Shown piece by piece: positions 1 through 8,604 of a stretch of 64,000 bases of DNA. Below the pieces are notes generated by a model, which did no database searches, was not told the DNA's origin, and saw only the letters and a list, made by a program, of their open reading frames with translations. Both the position numbers and the translations under genes were made by a program. The stretch's first letter is position 1. Every line of letters begins with the position of its first letter. The stretch spans positions 930,001-994,000 of the forward strand of contig OY969725.1 in NCBI GenBank assembly GCA_963702195.1, given 5' to 3'. The stretch comes from AC-56 sp963702195 (GTDB lineage: Bacteria > Actinomycetota > Thermoleophilia > Solirubrobacterales > 70-9).

Positions 1-195
1 ACCGTGACCTTCGCGATCGAGGGGGAGGGAACGATCGTGACGCAGGAGCTCGATTACCGTCTGCGCGAGGGGGGCGTGTTCGCGAAGGTGACGGACCGGC
101 TGTTCATCCGCTCGCAGATGCGTGGCTCGCTGAGCCGCTCGCTCGCTCGGCTCAAGCTCGAGGTGGAGGAAGTGGCTGCGGGAACGCAGGCCTGA
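1..195 (+). CDS. SRPBCC-type protein, C-terminal fragment
   Basis: This is the last 64 codons of a gene that begins outside the window. The visible part has the beta-strand, turn and long C-terminal helix pattern of the SRPBCC/polyketide-cyclase fold, with the helix running through about the last 30 residues. SRPBCC proteins form a hydrophobic cavity for lipids or aromatic ligands. That would fit the fatty-acid genes that follow 50 bases downstream on the same strand. The family call rests on a short fragment and is tentative. Confidence 0.45.
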   Translation, partial: TVTFAIEGEGTIVTQELDYRLREGGVFAKVTDRLFIRSQMRGSLSRSLARLKLEVEEVAAGTQA

Positions 196-244
196 CTCCT
201 ATAGCCTTCCCGCGCTCACCAACCCCCTGGAGGATCAACAACCG

Positions 245-1120
245 ATGTTCGTGTTCAAGGCCGCCGTGCTCGGCGCCGGAACGATGGGCGGCGAGATCGC
301 ACAGGTGATCGCGTCGGCCGACGTGCCGGTCGTGATGAAGGACGTGAAGCAGGAGTTCATCGACGCGGGCCTGGACAAGGCGCGCGAGGTGACCGAGGGC
401 CAACTCGCAAGCCTGGTGAAGAAGGAGAAGCTGACGCAGGAGCAGGCCGACGAGCGGCGCGAGGGAATCCTCGGGCGGATCACCGGCACGATGGAGTACG
501 ACGGCTTCGGCGACGCGGACTTCGTGGTCGAGGCGGTCCCGGAGCGGATGGAGATCAAGCAGGCCGTCTTCGCCGAGCTCGACGAGGTCACGCCAGGGCA
601 CGCCATCCTGGCCTCGAACACGTCCGCCCTCTCGATCTCCGAGATCGGCTCGGCGACCACGCGTCCAGACCAGGTGGTGGGCTTCCACTTCTTCTATCCG
701 GCATCGATCATGCGGCTGATCGAGGTGGTCGAGGGCGAGTTCACCTCCGAGGAGACGAGCCAGGCGGCGGCGAACTTCGCGATGCAGATCCGAAAGAACC
801 CGATTCGCTGCGGCGAGGAGCCCGGGTTCGTCGTCAACCGGGTGCTGAATTCGGCGGCGTCCGAGATCTGGCGACATGCGGACGAGAGCGGCCTCACCCC
901 GGAGGAGATCGACAAGGAGATCGCCGACGCAAAGGTGACCCCGATGGGGCCGTTCTTCCTCTCCGATCTACTCGGGCTCGACACGGTGCTGCACGTCGCC
1001 GAGCACCTGCAGTCCAGCTACGGCGATCGCTTCTACGTGCACCCGCAGATGAAGGAGCTGGTGGAGGCCGGGAATCTCGGCCAAAAGACCGGCCAGGGCT
1101 ACTACACACACGGAGGCTGA
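245..1120 (+). CDS. 3-hydroxyacyl-CoA (3-hydroxybutyryl-CoA) dehydrogenase
   Basis: This 291-residue protein oxidises 3-hydroxyacyl-CoA to 3-ketoacyl-CoA with NAD+ in beta-oxidation, or runs in reverse for butyryl-CoA or PHB precursor metabolism. The N-terminal Rossmann motif GAGTMG is at residues 10-15. The catalytic His lies in GFHFFYP near residue 147, followed by the LIEVVEGE segment. The C-terminal domain ends with the family signature KKTGQG-like QKTGQGYY. Length is normal for the single-function FadB2/Hbd type. The start is set by a GGAGGAT site nine bases upstream. It lies one base ahead of the next gene, which encodes a second HAD C-domain fused to an enoyl-CoA hydratase, so the two probably act as a complex. 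Confidence 0.9.
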   Translation: MFVFKAAVLGAGTMGGEIAQVIASADVPVVMKDVKQEFIDAGLDKAREVTEGQLASLVKKEKLTQEQADERREGILGRITGTMEYDGFGDADFVVEAVPERMEIKQAVFAELDEVTPGHAILASNTSALSISEIGSATTRPDQVVGFHFFYPASIMRLIEVVEGEFTSEETSQAAANFAMQIRKNPIRCGEEPGFVVNRVLNSAASEIWRHADESGLTPEEIDKEIADAKVTPMGPFFLSDLLGLDTVLHVAEHLQSSYGDRFYVHPQMKELVEAGNLGQKTGQGYYTHGG

Positions 1121-1121
1121 G

Positions 1122-2225
1122 ATGGAAGCCGCAACCGCTGAGATGACGGTCGTCGAGCGCTTCCAGCTGAAGGCGTTCGTGGAGGCCGTGATGGTGGTCG
1201 ACGAGGGCGTCTCGACGACCAAGGACGTCGACCTCGGGATGATGATGGGCGCGGGCATCCTGCCCGGTCCGCTTGCCCGCGCCGATGAGGCGGGCCTCGA
1301 CGAGATGCTCGAGCGCCTCGAGGTCGCCCAGCGCGAGTGGGGCGACGGCTTTGCGCCCCCGCTGCTGCTGCGGCGCCTCGTCAACCAGGGTCGCTTGGGC
1401 AAGAAGACCGGCCAGGGCTTCTTCTTCTACCCGCAGCCGGACGACGGCTTCGACCAAAAGGAGACGGTCCTGCTGGAGACCCGCGACGAGATCGCGATCG
1501 CCTGGCTCAACCGGCCGCCCACGAACCCGATCTCGCCGCAGATGATCCGGGACCTGACGGCGGTCTGGGACGAGATCGAGTCGCGTGACGAGATCCACTC
1601 CGCGGTGATCGCGTCGTCGAACTTCGCGGTCTTCTCCGCCGGCGCGGACATCAAGGAGTTCACGAAGATGACCGACCCCGCCGCGGGCAAGGATCTCCTG
1701 GACTCCGGCCACGGCCTGCTCCGCCGCATGGAGCAGTCGGGCAAAGTGACCATCGCGGCCGTCAATTCACTCGCGCTCGGCGGTGGATGCGAGGTCTCGA
1801 TGGCCTGCGACTTCCGGATCGCGGCCGAATCGGCCAGCTTCGGCCAGCCGGAGATCAACCTCGGGATCATTCCCGGCTTCGGCGGCACGCAGCGGCTCGC
1901 GCGGTTGGTGGGAGAGGGCAAGGCCCTCGAGATGAACCTGCTGGGCGACCCGATCTCGGCCGCGCAGGCGTATGAGATCGGGCTTGCGAACGACGTCGTG
2001 CTCGACCACGAGCTGTTCGACACGGCGATCGCCTGGGCTCGCAAGCTGGGCGGGCAGGCGCCGGTCGCGGTCGAGCAGATCAAGACGGTCTCGGCGAAGG
2101 GCGACCTGGACGAGGGCATCGACGCCGAGAAGGCCGGCTTCGCGACCGCATTTGGGTCCGAGGACGCTCGCGAGGGCATCGCCGCGTTCCTGGGCAAGCG
2201 CAAGGCGAAGTGGCAGGGCAAGTAA
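1122..2225 (+). CDS. 3-hydroxyacyl-CoA dehydrogenase C-domain fused to enoyl-CoA hydratase
   Basis: This 367-residue protein joins two modules. Residues 1-105 match a 3-hydroxyacyl-CoA dehydrogenase C-terminal domain, ending in GKKTGQGFFFY, with no Rossmann domain of its own. Residues 106-360 are a crotonase-fold enoyl-CoA hydratase. Both hydratase glutamates are present, in GGGCE and GQPEI, followed by the LGIIPGFGGTQRL signature, so the hydratase half should be active. Together with the upstream gene it supplies the parts of a FadB-like protein in a different order and split over two chains. The stop overlaps the sirtuin start, indicating co-transcription. Confidence 0.88.
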   Translation: MEAATAEMTVVERFQLKAFVEAVMVVDEGVSTTKDVDLGMMMGAGILPGPLARADEAGLDEMLERLEVAQREWGDGFAPPLLLRRLVNQGRLGKKTGQGFFFYPQPDDGFDQKETVLLETRDEIAIAWLNRPPTNPISPQMIRDLTAVWDEIESRDEIHSAVIASSNFAVFSAGADIKEFTKMTDPAAGKDLLDSGHGLLRRMEQSGKVTIAAVNSLALGGGCEVSMACDFRIAAESASFGQPEINLGIIPGFGGTQRLARLVGEGKALEMNLLGDPISAAQAYEIGLANDVVLDHELFDTAIAWARKLGGQAPVAVEQIKTVSAKGDLDEGIDAEKAGFATAFGSEDAREGIAAFLGKRKAKWQGK

Positions 2226-2971
2226 CGACCGCGGCGGAGGAGCTCGCCGCGCTGATCGAATCCGTCGAGCGGGTAGTCGCCCTCACCGGAGCCGGCATCT
2301 CGGTGCCGTCCGGAATCTCGGACTTCCGCACGCCCGGCAAGGGTCTGTGGGCGAAGGTCGACCCGATGGCGGTGGCGACGATCGACGCCTTCCATCGCGA
2401 CACCAAGCGATTCTGGGACTTCTACCGGCCCCGCTTCCACGACCTGGCCGACAAGGAGCCCAACCCTGCGCATGCGGTGCTCGCCGAGCTCGAGCGCCGC
2501 GGGCAGCTCGATGCGGTGATCACCCAGAACATCGATCGCCTCCACCACAAGGCCGGGTCGCAAGAGGTGGTCGAGGTCCATGGCTCGATCGCCACGGCCA
2601 GCTGCACGAGCTGCGCGGCGAGCTATCCGCTCTCCGACGTGGAGTCGCTGTTCGACGCGGACGGGATCGCCACGTGCACGAGCTGTGCCGGCAAGGTGAA
2701 GCCCGACGTCGTCCTGTTCGGCGAGTTCCTGCCGGCCGAGGCGATGGCGCGGGCCGAGCGGTTCTGCTCGTCCGCGGATCTCCTGCTCTGCATCGGCTCC
2801 TCGCTCGAGGTCCATCCGGTGGCCGGCCTGCCCGGGCTGACACTCGGGCACGGCGGGCGGATCGCGATCATCACCAAGAGCTCGACGCCGTACGACTCCG
2901 ACGCCGCGGTGCGGCTCGACGGCGATGTGGCCGAGGACCTGCAGGCCGTGCTTTCGGGCCTCGCCGGCTGA
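2210..2971 (+). CDS. NAD-dependent protein deacylase, sirtuin family
   Basis: This 253-residue Sir2-family enzyme removes acyl groups from lysines using NAD+. It shows GAGISVPSGISDFR near residue 25, the NAD-binding TQNID with catalytic His in VEVHGS, and a zinc site formed by two CTSC pairs in the middle. The C-terminal part has the GSSLEVHPVAG NAD-ribose motif. The GTG start overlaps the end of the hydratase gene by 16 bases, so translation is probably coupled. Acyl-CoA enzymes are common sirtuin targets, so the operon context suggests control of the two upstream enzymes, but this is inference. Confidence 0.9.
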   Translation: MAGQVTTAAEELAALIESVERVVALTGAGISVPSGISDFRTPGKGLWAKVDPMAVATIDAFHRDTKRFWDFYRPRFHDLADKEPNPAHAVLAELERRGQLDAVITQNIDRLHHKAGSQEVVEVHGSIATASCTSCAASYPLSDVESLFDADGIATCTSCAGKVKPDVVLFGEFLPAEAMARAERFCSSADLLLCIGSSLEVHPVAGLPGLTLGHGGRIAIITKSSTPYDSDAAVRLDGDVAEDLQAVLSGLAG

Positions 2972-2975
2972 GCGA

Positions 2976-3860
2976 CTATTCCCTGAGCGCCTGCCGGCGA
3001 CGGAGGACGCGCTCGCAGGTGCGAAGCGTCTCGGCCAGCTGGTCCACCTGTTCGTCCGATGGGTTCCCGTGCAGGGCCGCGGCGGCGGTCTCGCCGGTCC
3101 GCTGACGGCGATCCCGAAGCGTGGCAAGGTCCTCCTCCTGCCCCGGGCCGGCGCGGTCCGGTAGCTCGGCGAGCAGCGCGGCGAGTCCCTGGTCGAGCTG
3201 GAGGGCGGCTTCGCGTGGCCGGCCCTGGTCCAGGTCGGCGCGCGCCCGGAGCAGGAGGGTCTCGCAGACGTCGATCGGCTCGCGGCCGGAGAGCAGCTCC
3301 GCCAGGCGCTCGGAAGGCCGGAGCGTCTCGGCGCGGCGGCGACGGCGTTCGGGCGAGGCGACGGTGAACGCCTCGGTCCAGTTGCCGTCGGCGAGCTCAG
3401 GGCCGGTGCCGATGCCGACCCGCACGACGATGGGGGTGAGCCGGCCGATCTCGTGTCCGTACGGGTCCTGGCTGGCGATGCGGTGCGCGCGCACCACCCG
3501 GTTGACCTCGCGCAGCCCCTCGGCCACCGCCTCCTCCGTCGCCGCCGGGTCGGCCTTCAGCGTCTGGAGCTCCGCGTCGAGCTCGTCCGCGTCCAGAGTG
3601 CGCGCCGGGACCACGGTCAGGCGCGTGATCGGGACCTCCGGGGGGCCGTCCTCCGGGTCGGCCGGCTGAGGTTTCCGCCGCTTCCTTGGCGGTCGCCTCC
3701 CGGCGGGTGGGGCGCCCATCGTCTGGACCACGAGGACGGTGTCGTCGTCCTCCTCCTCGCCGCTGGCGGGCCGGACGAGATAGCGCCCGTCGTCCAGCCC
3801 GAGGAGTCCCGGGACGTCGAGCTGGACGAAGCGAAAGCAGGACGCGTCGGTCGCGCTCAT
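2976..3860 (-). CDS. hypothetical protein, charged, possible helical C-terminus
   Basis: This 294-residue protein is not recognised. The first 50 residues look like a compact beta-rich segment (FVQLDVPGLLGLDDGRYLV). A basic proline-rich linker follows at about 50-70, and then an acidic and arginine-rich helical region to the end, with tetratricopeptide-like helices around 190-260. No signal peptide or membrane segment is visible, so it is probably cytoplasmic. It converges with the sirtuin gene (four bases between stops) and lies 46 bases downstream of the wall hydrolase on the same strand, so it may share that transcript. Confidence 0.7.
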   Translation of the reverse strand: MSATDASCFRFVQLDVPGLLGLDDGRYLVRPASGEEEDDDTVLVVQTMGAPPAGRRPPRKRRKPQPADPEDGPPEVPITRLTVVPARTLDADELDAELQTLKADPAATEEAVAEGLREVNRVVRAHRIASQDPYGHEIGRLTPIVVRVGIGTGPELADGNWTEAFTVASPERRRRRAETLRPSERLAELLSGREPIDVCETLLLRARADLDQGRPREAALQLDQGLAALLAELPDRAGPGQEEDLATLRDRRQRTGETAAAALHGNPSDEQVDQLAETLRTCERVLRRRQALRE

Positions 3861-3906
3861 GGCGACGTCACCCTATTCGCGGGTGATGGATCGGTCGCGC
3901 GGCGGC

Positions 3907-6567
3907 CTAGTCGCCGCGACCGCTCTTGCCGCCCGGCTTCTTGCCGCTGCCGTGCTTGTGGGCCGGCAGCGAGTACTTCGACGGCGAGGTCGGGACCTTC
4001 GGGTTCTGGATCTTGGCGATCCGGCCGATCAGCTTCTTCCACTGGTCGGGCTTCAGCAGCGACTCGAACTGCTTGCCGGTCTTGCCGCCCGATGGGGCGG
4101 TGCCGTTCGGGTAGTAGCCCACATGGACGTGGTCCCAGTGGTCCGGCAGCGGGAAGCTGATCGGGCCGGGCAGGTCCTCGAGCGAGATGACCTGGTGCGG
4201 CTGCATCGTGCCCTGGAGCTTCAGCAGGCTCTTGATCAGCGAGTCGGCGAGCGTTCCCGGGCCCTGATGGTGCGCCACCGGGACGCCGTTGATCGCCGCG
4301 ATGTCCATCGCGTCGCCGGTCGAGTGCTCGCTGACGTTGCCCGACGCGGTCATCAGGCCGTGACCGCACTTGAGCGAGGTGATGGTGAGGCGGAAGCCGT
4401 TGTCGGCCAGGTACTCCATCGCCGCGAGGATTCGCGCGTCGATCTGGCCCGTGCGGACGTCGTTGCGCCCGCAGGAGTAGATGGAGAGGCGCGGATCGGC
4501 GAGGACCTTCTGCTCGAGCTGGGCCTTCGGCATCAGGAGGTCCTGCGTGACGTTGCTGGTGCCCGCGCCCTCGGTGAACGGGTTCTTCCCGGCGGCCCGG
4601 TAGATCGCGGTCTCCTCGAGGAGCTTCCAGCCGTCGAGGATCGGCTTGGGGTCGATCTTGGGCGCGTGCTTGCCCGCCGGCCGGATCGAGAAGTCGAGGT
4701 GGGGCGCCAGCGACGTGGTCTTGCCGATGCGGCCCAGGACCGTGCCGGCGACGACCTTCGACCCCTTGCGCAGCGGGCGCAGCTGCATCGAGTCCGGGTT
4801 GAAGTGCATCACGTGGCCGACGTAGGACTTGAAGGTCGAGTAGCCGGGCATCCGCGTCTTCAGCAGGTGGTCGAGCTGCCCGGTGACGTTTGCGCGGTGG
4901 ACGTTGTGCGGGCGCTGCGGCAGCGCGTAGATCCGGCGCCGGTCCTGGGCGCTGACCGTGCCGCTGGCCGTCGCAGAAGAAGTGGACTTCGTCGCTCCGG
5001 ACGCCGGCTTGGAAGACGGGGCCTTGGTGGAGGCCTTGCTCTTCTTCGCCGGTGAGGTTTTCTTCGCGGGGCCCTCGGCCGTGGTGGCGCTCTTGGCGGC
5101 ATCGGCGGTGAGCTTGCTTCCCTGCTTCGTCACGCCGAGCGGCTTGCCCTTGGTCGCGGGTGCGCGGGGCGCCTTGTCCTTCGGGGTGACGAGCTTGAAG
5201 TCGGAGGCCGAGAGCTTGCGCTTCTTCGGCACCGGGTAGGCCTTGGCGATGCGGCCGAGTTGGGCGTAGGTGAACCGGTTCCCGTAGTTGTCCTCGAGCA
5301 CGATGTAGTTGCCGAGCTTCTTGTTGTGGCCGACCCGCTTGATGGTGCCGTCGTTGACGGCGACCACCGGAGCGCCGGAGCGCGAGTAGATGTTGATCCC
5401 TTGACGTGAGCTTGAGCCCGAGACCACGTCGGCGACGTTGCCGGTGCCCTTGCCGGGCTTCGCGTCCTTGGCCGCCTTGCCGGTCGAGATCTGGTCGGCG
5501 TACTTGGCCTTGGCCGCAACCGGGAAGCGGTCGCCCTGGGTGAGCCCGGTGACCGAGCCGACCAGGTCGGCGGGCAGCTTGCCGTACTGCTGCGCGTAGA
5601 GCATCACCTCGTCCACGTACCAGGTGGCGTGGTTGTAGGCGAAGATCGACTGCCTCAGGTCGGTGTTGCCGCCGGCCGCCTTCAGATAGCGGGCGGCGGC
5701 GCAGATCGCGTCGACCGGGTTGTAGGGGTCCTTGCGGCCGTCGCCGTTGGCGTCGATCCCGTACGCCTTCCAGGTCGAGGGCATGAACTGCATCCAGCCG
5801 ACCGCGCCGGCGGTGGAGACGTTGAGGTTGGTGCCGAAGGCGGTCTCGATCTTGTTGATCGACGCCAACACCTGCCACGGGATCCCGTACTGGGTGCCGC
5901 AGGCCTGGTAGATCGGCAGCAGGAAGGGCGGGATCTCGAACTGGCTGATCAGGAAGCTGGGGACGCCGAGCGGCGCCGGGGTCGGGCTGGCGATCGACAG
6001 CGTCGGGTTCGACTTCGTCGGCACGCCGTTTGACTTCACGGAGGGCGGGGGCTTGGGGGTGTGGTGGGAGGCCGAGGTGCCGCCGTTGTGATGGTGACGG
6101 CGGTTGTTGTTTGCGTGGCGGTGGTTGCCCGGGCGTCCGCCCGAGCCGCCGTGGCCGCCGGGGCCTGCGCCGCCGCCGCTGCCGGACGGGCCGGTCGCCC
6201 CGGTGGTGCCGGTGGTGCCGGTGGCACCGGTCGTTCCGGTGCTCCCGGTCGGCCCCGTGCTCCCAGTGGAACCGGTGGTGCCGGTGGAGCCGCCGGTCGT
6301 CCCAGTCGCCGGGTCGGTCTCGTTGTTGTCGAGCGTGCCGGAGCAGCCGGGGTCCTTCATGTCGACCAGGCCATCGCCGTCGTCGTCCTTGCCGTTCGAG
6401 CAGGCGGGGAGGGCGTCCACGGGTGGCAGGTTCTGTCCGCCGGAAAGGTTCACGGACACGCCGGCCTTGGATGAGTCGAGAAGCCCGCCGCTCGCCATGC
6501 CCGTACCCGCGGCCACGACAGCGCCGAGGATGCCAAGGGCGAGTGTCAGAAGTAGCTTCCTTCCCAT
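3907..6567 (-). CDS. three-domain cell-wall hydrolase: lytic transglycosylase, degenerate M23, M15 peptidase
   Basis: This is an 886-residue exported protein. A signal peptide occupies residues 1-25. A short Asp-rich segment (NGKDDDGDGLVD) follows, then collagen-like GxT/GxS triplets at about 90-135 and a His/Asn-rich linker. Residues 215-310 form an SLT-type lytic transglycosylase with its glutamate in NKIETAFG. Residues 375-435 and 575-640 are the two halves of a LytM/M23 fold. Its zinc positions are replaced (RQGIN, YAQL, HLDF), and the halves are separated by a Lys/Ala/Ser-rich insert. Residues 700-815 form an M15-type carboxypeptidase with SEHSTGDAMD and DHVHVG intact. Expected to act on peptidoglycan outside the membrane. 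Confidence 0.85.
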   Translation of the reverse strand: MGRKLLLTLALGILGAVVAAGTGMASGGLLDSSKAGVSVNLSGGQNLPPVDALPACSNGKDDDGDGLVDMKDPGCSGTLDNNETDPATGTTGGSTGTTGSTGSTGPTGSTGTTGATGTTGTTGATGPSGSGGGAGPGGHGGSGGRPGNHRHANNNRRHHHNGGTSASHHTPKPPPSVKSNGVPTKSNPTLSIASPTPAPLGVPSFLISQFEIPPFLLPIYQACGTQYGIPWQVLASINKIETAFGTNLNVSTAGAVGWMQFMPSTWKAYGIDANGDGRKDPYNPVDAICAAARYLKAAGGNTDLRQSIFAYNHATWYVDEVMLYAQQYGKLPADLVGSVTGLTQGDRFPVAAKAKYADQISTGKAAKDAKPGKGTGNVADVVSGSSSRQGINIYSRSGAPVVAVNDGTIKRVGHNKKLGNYIVLEDNYGNRFTYAQLGRIAKAYPVPKKRKLSASDFKLVTPKDKAPRAPATKGKPLGVTKQGSKLTADAAKSATTAEGPAKKTSPAKKSKASTKAPSSKPASGATKSTSSATASGTVSAQDRRRIYALPQRPHNVHRANVTGQLDHLLKTRMPGYSTFKSYVGHVMHFNPDSMQLRPLRKGSKVVAGTVLGRIGKTTSLAPHLDFSIRPAGKHAPKIDPKPILDGWKLLEETAIYRAAGKNPFTEGAGTSNVTQDLLMPKAQLEQKVLADPRLSIYSCGRNDVRTGQIDARILAAMEYLADNGFRLTITSLKCGHGLMTASGNVSEHSTGDAMDIAAINGVPVAHHQGPGTLADSLIKSLLKLQGTMQPHQVISLEDLPGPISFPLPDHWDHVHVGYYPNGTAPSGGKTGKQFESLLKPDQWKKLIGRIAKIQNPKVPTSPSKYSLPAHKHGSGKKPGGKSGRGD

Positions 6568-6841
6568 CCTGCTAAACCCCGTCCTTCGCGACCGGAGGGG
6601 AGAATGCCTCCTCGCGACTCCGCCAAACCAGCCTGCTCAGGACCGTGAGAACGCTAACTGTTCGCGGGGTTGTTTGCAACGTGCATTCAGGCATGGGACC
6701 GGTCTCGCAGCTTCTGCGTTACCCGCACCAGGGTACGGGGAAGCCTTCGGCATCTGAATCGGCAGGCGGACGGCCCCTCTTGAAGCGCTACATTGCGCCA
6801 CCCAATGGGCGGCAACGGCGACAAGCGGAGGAGGCCTCTCC
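6568..6841. other. divergent intergenic region, 274 bases
   Basis: This region separates the minus-strand wall hydrolase from the plus-strand phasin-like gene pair and must hold promoters for both. I looked for a c-di-AMP (ydaO) or other known riboswitch ahead of the hydrolase and did not find a convincing match. Short complementary stretches are present (for example around 6700-6745), but no motif is clear enough to name. Confidence 0.4.
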
Positions 6842-7204
6842 GTGCCTGAGGATCCCGGGCATGGCGAGGGCATTCGCGCCCGTGGCGAGGAGGCTCTGAG
6901 CGATCTCGCCCAGGCGCTCCTCGACAATCCAATCTTCGGCCAGGCGGTGACCACGGCCATCGGCGCGGGGGAACGAGCCGCGCACGCCCAGCGCTCCGCG
7001 ATGGGGGCGCTCAACATCCCGGCTGCCACCGACTTCGAGCGGCTGGAGCAGCGGATGCGGTCGCTCTCGACCCGGCTCGAGGCGGTCGAGGACCAGCTGG
7101 ACGACGCGCTCGACGAGCTCGCCGCCCTGCGCCGTAAGGCCGCTGCGAGCGAGGCGGCCTCCAGCGAGGACCGCACCGGCGCACCCGAACGTTCCGAGGC
7201 CTAG
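6842..7204 (+). CDS. small helical protein, phasin-like
   Basis: This 120-residue soluble protein is almost entirely helical. A coiled coil at about residues 65-97 contains heptad leucines (LEQRMRSLSTRLEAVEDQL). The tail is acidic and disordered. Polyhydroxyalkanoate granule proteins (phasins) and related poly-granule regulators look like this, but no family signature is decisive. The GTG start is the only one that keeps the whole helical region. It is followed three bases later by another helical protein with 11-residue repeats and then by lipid genes, which supports a role on lipid or polyester inclusions. Confidence 0.55.
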   Translation: MPEDPGHGEGIRARGEEALSDLAQALLDNPIFGQAVTTAIGAGERAAHAQRSAMGALNIPAATDFERLEQRMRSLSTRLEAVEDQLDDALDELAALRRKAAASEAASSEDRTGAPERSEA

Positions 7205-7207
7205 TGC

Positions 7208-7588
7208 GTGGCGGCGCAGTCTCGCAGCCAACCGGACGGCGGTGTGGCCGACGCGCTGCGGGCGGCGATCGACCGCACGCTCTCGGCGGCCGGGAGCCCC
7301 GCGCGCGCTGGAGCCTCCGGGCTCACGCGCGAGCGCGCGACGCAGTTGCTCGACGAGGTCGCGAAGCTCGGCCGGGACGCTCGCGAGGAGCTGGCGCGCC
7401 GTGGACAGGGTGCGCGGGAGGAGCTGACGCGCCGGGGGCAGGACGCGGGCGCCGAGCTGGCCCGGCGGGGCCAGGGCGCCGCCGAGGACATGGCCCAGCG
7501 ACTCGAGGCCTTCGAACGCCGGCTCGCGGAGCTCGAGGATGCCCTCCGAAAACCCAGCCCGCAGACTAAGCCTAAGGCTGAGGGTTAA
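7208..7588 (+). CDS. 11-residue-repeat amphipathic helical protein, phasin-like
   Basis: This 126-residue protein has a central helix built from tandem 11-residue units at residues 48-102. The units are LDEVAKLGRDA, REELARRGQGA, REELTRRGQDA, GAELARRGQGA and a degenerate fifth. The repeats are also visible in the DNA as 33-base units. Eleven-mer amphipathic helices are the lipid-surface binding element of apolipoproteins, perilipins and synucleins. The start is a GTG, and the stop overlaps the SDR start (taATG). Placement before an SDR, an acyltransferase and an SCP2 protein suggests an inclusion-coat or lipid-binding role, which is inferred. Confidence 0.6.
   Translation: MAAQSRSQPDGGVADALRAAIDRTLSAAGSPARAGASGLTRERATQLLDEVAKLGRDAREELARRGQGAREELTRRGQDAGAELARRGQGAAEDMAQRLEAFERRLAELEDALRKPSPQTKPKAEG
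7349..7513 (+). repeat. 33-base tandem repeat encoding 11-residue helical units
   Basis: This stretch inside the preceding gene encodes five successive 11-residue units. The three central ones are nearly identical in protein sequence and clearly related in DNA, so they arose by in-frame tandem duplication. Confidence 0.75.
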
Positions 7589-8604
7589 TGGGCCGGAGGG
7601 TGGCGATCGTCGGTGTGGCGAGCCACTGGGGGCTGGAGCTCGCCCGCCGGCTCGAGCGCGACCCGTCCGTCGACTATCTCGCCGGCATCGACATCGAGCC
7701 CCCGGCGGGCGATCTCGAGCGCACGGACTACATCGAGGCCGACATCCGCAGTCCCGTGCTCTCCCGGCTGCTGCCCTCCACCGAGCCGGACACGATCGTT
7801 CACTGCGGGATCCTCTGGTATCCGGAGCGCGGCCGGCCGGCGCGCGTCCTCCATGACGTCAACGTCATCGGCACCCTCCAGCTCCTCGCCGCCTGTGAGC
7901 GGACGCCGACGCTCGAGCGACTCATCGTCAGGGGATCCGCCGCCATCTACGGCTGCGAAGGGGCGACGCCCTACTTCTTCACCGAGGACATGGCGCGGAC
8001 GCTGCCGCTGCGCACGCGCTTCCAGCGGGACGTGTCGGAGCTCGAGGCATACGTCGAGAACTTCGCCCGCCGCCATCCCGGCCTCACCTGCTGCATCCTG
8101 CGCTGCCAGCCCGAGATCGGGCCTGATCTCGACACCCCGCTCGTCCGTTACCTGGAGCTCCCGGCGGTGCCGGTCCAGCTCGGCTGGGACCCGCGCCTGC
8201 AGCTCCTTCACGCGCACGACGCCCATGGCGCGCTCGAGGCGGCGACCCGGGCCCCGGTCCGCGGCCCGGTCAACGTCGCGCCGTCGGGCTCCATCTCACT
8301 GAGCCACATCCTTCGCCTCGTCCGCCGCCCGGCCATACCGATCCCTCATCCTCTCTTCGGAGTCGCGCTCGAGCGATTGGGCAGACGACTCGGGGCCGGC
8401 CCGCTCTACGGGGACGGGGTCCGGCTGCTCCGGTTCGGGCGCGGCGTCGACAACGAGCGCCTGCTGAGCGAGATCTCCTACGAGCCCCGGTTCGACGCCG
8501 AGGCGGCGATTCGGGACTTCGCGGCCAAGTCCGCGGGGCGCCGGGTGGGACCCGCCCTGCATCCGGGCGATCTCGCCGGAAGGCTGTCCGGAGCGCTCCG
8601 ATGA
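7588..8604 (+). CDS. extended SDR / NAD-dependent epimerase-like protein, degenerate active site
   Basis: This 338-residue protein has the overall pattern of an extended short-chain dehydrogenase/epimerase: an N-terminal beta-alpha-beta start (VAIVGVASHWGLELARRL), a DIRS segment, a VHCG segment and a GSAAIYG segment. The usual glycine-rich GxxGxxG is reduced. The catalytic YxxxK position reads FQRDV, so both Tyr and Lys are lost. Redox activity by the classical mechanism is therefore doubtful, and a binding or regulatory role is possible. It overlaps the phasin-like gene upstream and the acyltransferase downstream (ATGA), so the group is one operon. Confidence 0.75.
   Translation: MGRRVAIVGVASHWGLELARRLERDPSVDYLAGIDIEPPAGDLERTDYIEADIRSPVLSRLLPSTEPDTIVHCGILWYPERGRPARVLHDVNVIGTLQLLAACERTPTLERLIVRGSAAIYGCEGATPYFFTEDMARTLPLRTRFQRDVSELEAYVENFARRHPGLTCCILRCQPEIGPDLDTPLVRYLELPAVPVQLGWDPRLQLLHAHDAHGALEAATRAPVRGPVNVAPSGSISLSHILRLVRRPAIPIPHPLFGVALERLGRRLGAGPLYGDGVRLLRFGRGVDNERLLSEISYEPRFDAEAAIRDFAAKSAGRRVGPALHPGDLAGRLSGALR

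Noticed and set aside
6200..6330. Short GGTACCGG-like tandem pattern resembling a CRISPR or satellite
   Set aside because: It encodes in-frame collagen-like Gly-x-Thr triplets of the wall hydrolase. There are no spacers.
6568..6841. Possible c-di-AMP (ydaO) riboswitch ahead of the wall hydrolase
   Set aside because: The context is right because DisA is present, but I could not match the conserved GUCAGCUAAC-type and G-rich segments on the correct strand.
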